Below are positions 62,001 to 64,000 of a stretch of 64,000 nt of DNA, in pieces (position 1 is the stretch's first letter; each line of letters begins with the position of its first letter). Position numbers and translations under genes: made by a program. Origin of the DNA: Gyromitra esculenta (taxonomy: Eukaryota > Ascomycota > Pezizomycetes > Pezizales > Discinaceae); contig JBCAML010000009.1 of assembly GCA_038503075.1 (NCBI GenBank), forward strand, positions 434,001 through 498,000, read 5' to 3'. Under the pieces are notes generated by a model that was not told the DNA's origin, ran no database searches, and saw nothing but the letters and a program-made list of their open reading frames with translations.

Positions 62001-64000
62001 AAAAAGCGCTAGTCGAGTCTTAGTTACTTGATGGTATAGCCTTGGTATAGCCGCTGGCAGTGCAATTTCTCTGACAGAGTACCGCAGCCATTCTGCTCCA
62101 AATATCTAGTCTATAGTGTTCGTAGGTTTATGCAAAAATTTGATCAGCAGCTAGATGCCAATGATATTAAATCTGTAGAGGTGTACGTGTACCACCCCAG
62201 CGCTTCACGATACATGTAGTTTCGCCAGTACTTTCTAAATGACATATCCTCTCTAGACTATCACGTATCTACTTTCAGGACTTGCCCAACTACCTATCTC
62301 ATTCGTGGAAGCTATTTGGGTAATACTGTCTATCCAAGGCACAGCGCCCATGCGCACCAAAAATATCGCTATTGAAATTAGAGACTGTTTATTGACCTGG
62401 CCGCTTAGATGGTTCATGCTTGGGGAGATCATAAGCTCACATAAAGAGTGATTCACTTTTAATTCCTGAGGTTGTTTCTGTGGGCCACCCTCATGCCTTA
62501 ATACGTGTAACTGCTGAGAATCAAACCTAGAAGTCACCATTATTTCGCTTCGAAATATTGATCGTGGGATATTTTCGCTTGCCGCTAACAATTAATAAAT
62601 TTTCTTATTGGCACAAATTATCGTCTTTTCTGAGCAGTGGAAATTTAGCAGCGAGATGAGGTACGCGTTGCAATTTACCCTTAACCGTAATTGGAACCTA
62701 CCCTATCAGCGCCCACATCGCGATGCGTCTGGAGGCACTGCCACCACCCTGGACAATAATCCTCATCTAATCAGTTATCTGGGCCTGCAGCACCAATCAA
62801 CCGATCGCCACCACAGCAAACTGCAACTATAGCCACTGCCAACACTTCCCCCCATCGTCACAGGTCTGCCCCTGTTCAATATAATACTGATCCCCCATTA
62901 TTTCTGCGCTTCTGGGCTCATTTTTGGGTTATTTTTTTATTTTATCAAATATTCTGGGTCCGTGTGGCAAGTTCCGTAGCATCACTTCCTTCCCTGGTTG
63001 AAATAATATAGCTGGCAGCTGCTTGTCCCACCTTTTTTTTTTTTTTCTTTCTTTCCCGGTCGGCCGAAATAGCGGGTACTCGGTAATGGAGCTGTACCTA
63101 AGCAAATGTGTACGAGAGAATTTAGAACCATATTTGCACAAAGCAAGGGGTTCTACAATTACCTATAGCTACATGTATCTATGGAAAGAATTTCGGTTAG
63201 AGTATTTATAGGTGGCCTCGACCTTATCACGTGATATATTTTAAGGCGAGTGATGGCCTATGTCCTTCAATTCCACTTTGACCAATAGATAATAGAAAAA
63301 AGAAAAAAAGGAAAAAAAAATAGAGCTCTGAAAGGTAATATTAAAATAGTAAATATTTTTCCCAAGAAAATTCGCGCTTGGTCCTGGACCGCCGCCCCAA
63401 CCGTTATCTTCTGGGGGGCTAAATAATGATTATGTTATTGGCCAGGTGCCAGGCGGTAATGTCTTGAGCCGACGAACGTAATGGTAGGAAATCCATGATT
63501 TGCCAAGCAGCGACAAATATCCCAAAAAAAATAAAATTTGGTTCCTATGCCACAGGGAATAAATCCTATTGGGAGGCTTCGCTTTGCATGCGTAGATGCA
63601 AGACCTGCATATGATTTGTGTCCCGTGATTTCAACCGTCAACGACTCATGCCGGTCATATGAGACTTCAACCCTCTACGCCATCCAGCCCCCAACCAATT
63701 GCCTCACGAAGAACACTCTCCCTCTGCAGATCACAATCGCACAATGAGATATACAGTACCTGCTGCAGATTGACTCAAATACACGTCGAGAACACATCAC
63801 TTCGTATTTACAGACTAAGAACAGCAGCCTGTAGATACTAAATGTGATTGACTGTTGGCATAAATGGCCAAATTATGGAATGAGATATTTGCATGTATGC
63901 GTTAGCTTTTGTAAATGTCTAAAACATATATCCGCGATAACCGTTTAGCACAAGATAGGCTACTGTTTATCGGTGGATTGCAATCCTTGGTAATCTAAAA
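59032..64000. other. AT-rich gene-poor right end
   Basis: Five kilobases in which all ORFs are under 115 codons and none shows a known motif. Frequent TA-rich words and few long open frames suggest decayed repeat DNA, perhaps mutated by RIP. A T-run near 63033-63047 and A-runs near 63300-63320. I see no RNA gene. Confidence 0.45.

Noticed and set aside
62253..62591. 112-codon minus-strand ORF in the AT-rich end
   Set aside because: No motif recognised and neighbouring frames are riddled with stops; not supported as a gene.

Overview
The window looks like one chromosome segment of a filamentous ascomycete (Pezizomycotina). The evidence is short GT..AG introns with GTATGT/GTAAGT-type donors, a Cla4-type PAK kinase, a Ran1/Ksp1-type kinase, an Alb1-like ribosome-assembly factor, an intron-bearing tRNA-Ala, and Ty3/gypsy chromovirus retrotransposons. 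I could not fix the genus; Leotiomycetes is only a guess.

Positions 1-27,714 are a 'Russian doll' of one Ty3/gypsy chromovirus family, almost all read on the minus strand. Target-site duplications (TSDs) and element junctions allow an order: element G (5' LTR 27,300-27,709) sits in host DNA; E is inserted in G's gag; a plus-strand LTR in E's pol; D in that LTR; B in D's gag; A and C in B; solo LTRs lie in C and E; and an aberrant element F plus a divergent solo LTR lie in E's 5' LTR. Only C (9,840-16,092) has both LTRs and both TSDs in the window. Gag carries a coiled coil, a gag domain and a CCHC knuckle. Pol carries protease, reverse transcriptase, RNase H, integrase and a chromodomain. Every copy seen is damaged by frameshifts, nonsense codons (several CGA to TGA) or insertions. 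All five gag/pol junctions nevertheless keep a TTTAAAC slippery heptamer just before the gag stop, followed by a compensated stem-loop, with pol in the -1 frame. The LTRs end in TTTCA...TGAGA rather than TG...CA, and the primer-binding site pairs with the LTR's own R region, as in Tf1-type self-priming.

Positions 27,715-59,031 are the gene-bearing part: tRNA-Ala(UGC) with an intron; a four-exon KH-like protein; Cla4; a candidate structured RNA; an Alb1-like gene; a tandem-SET protein; a 4-coumarate-CoA-ligase-like enzyme with a peroxisomal C-terminus; a Ran1/Ksp1-like kinase; and an enolase-phosphatase E1 gene (methionine salvage) whose model needs a 5- or 8-nt micro-exon at the catalytic motif. 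Six protein genes are on the minus strand and only the E1 gene is on plus. They do not form an obvious pathway cluster; kinase signalling, ribosome assembly and metabolism are mixed as in ordinary euchromatin. Intergenic DNA contains pyrimidine-rich tracts and microsatellites.

Positions 59,032-64,000 are AT-rich and hold no gene I can support. Coordinates were read by eye; junctions could be off by a base.
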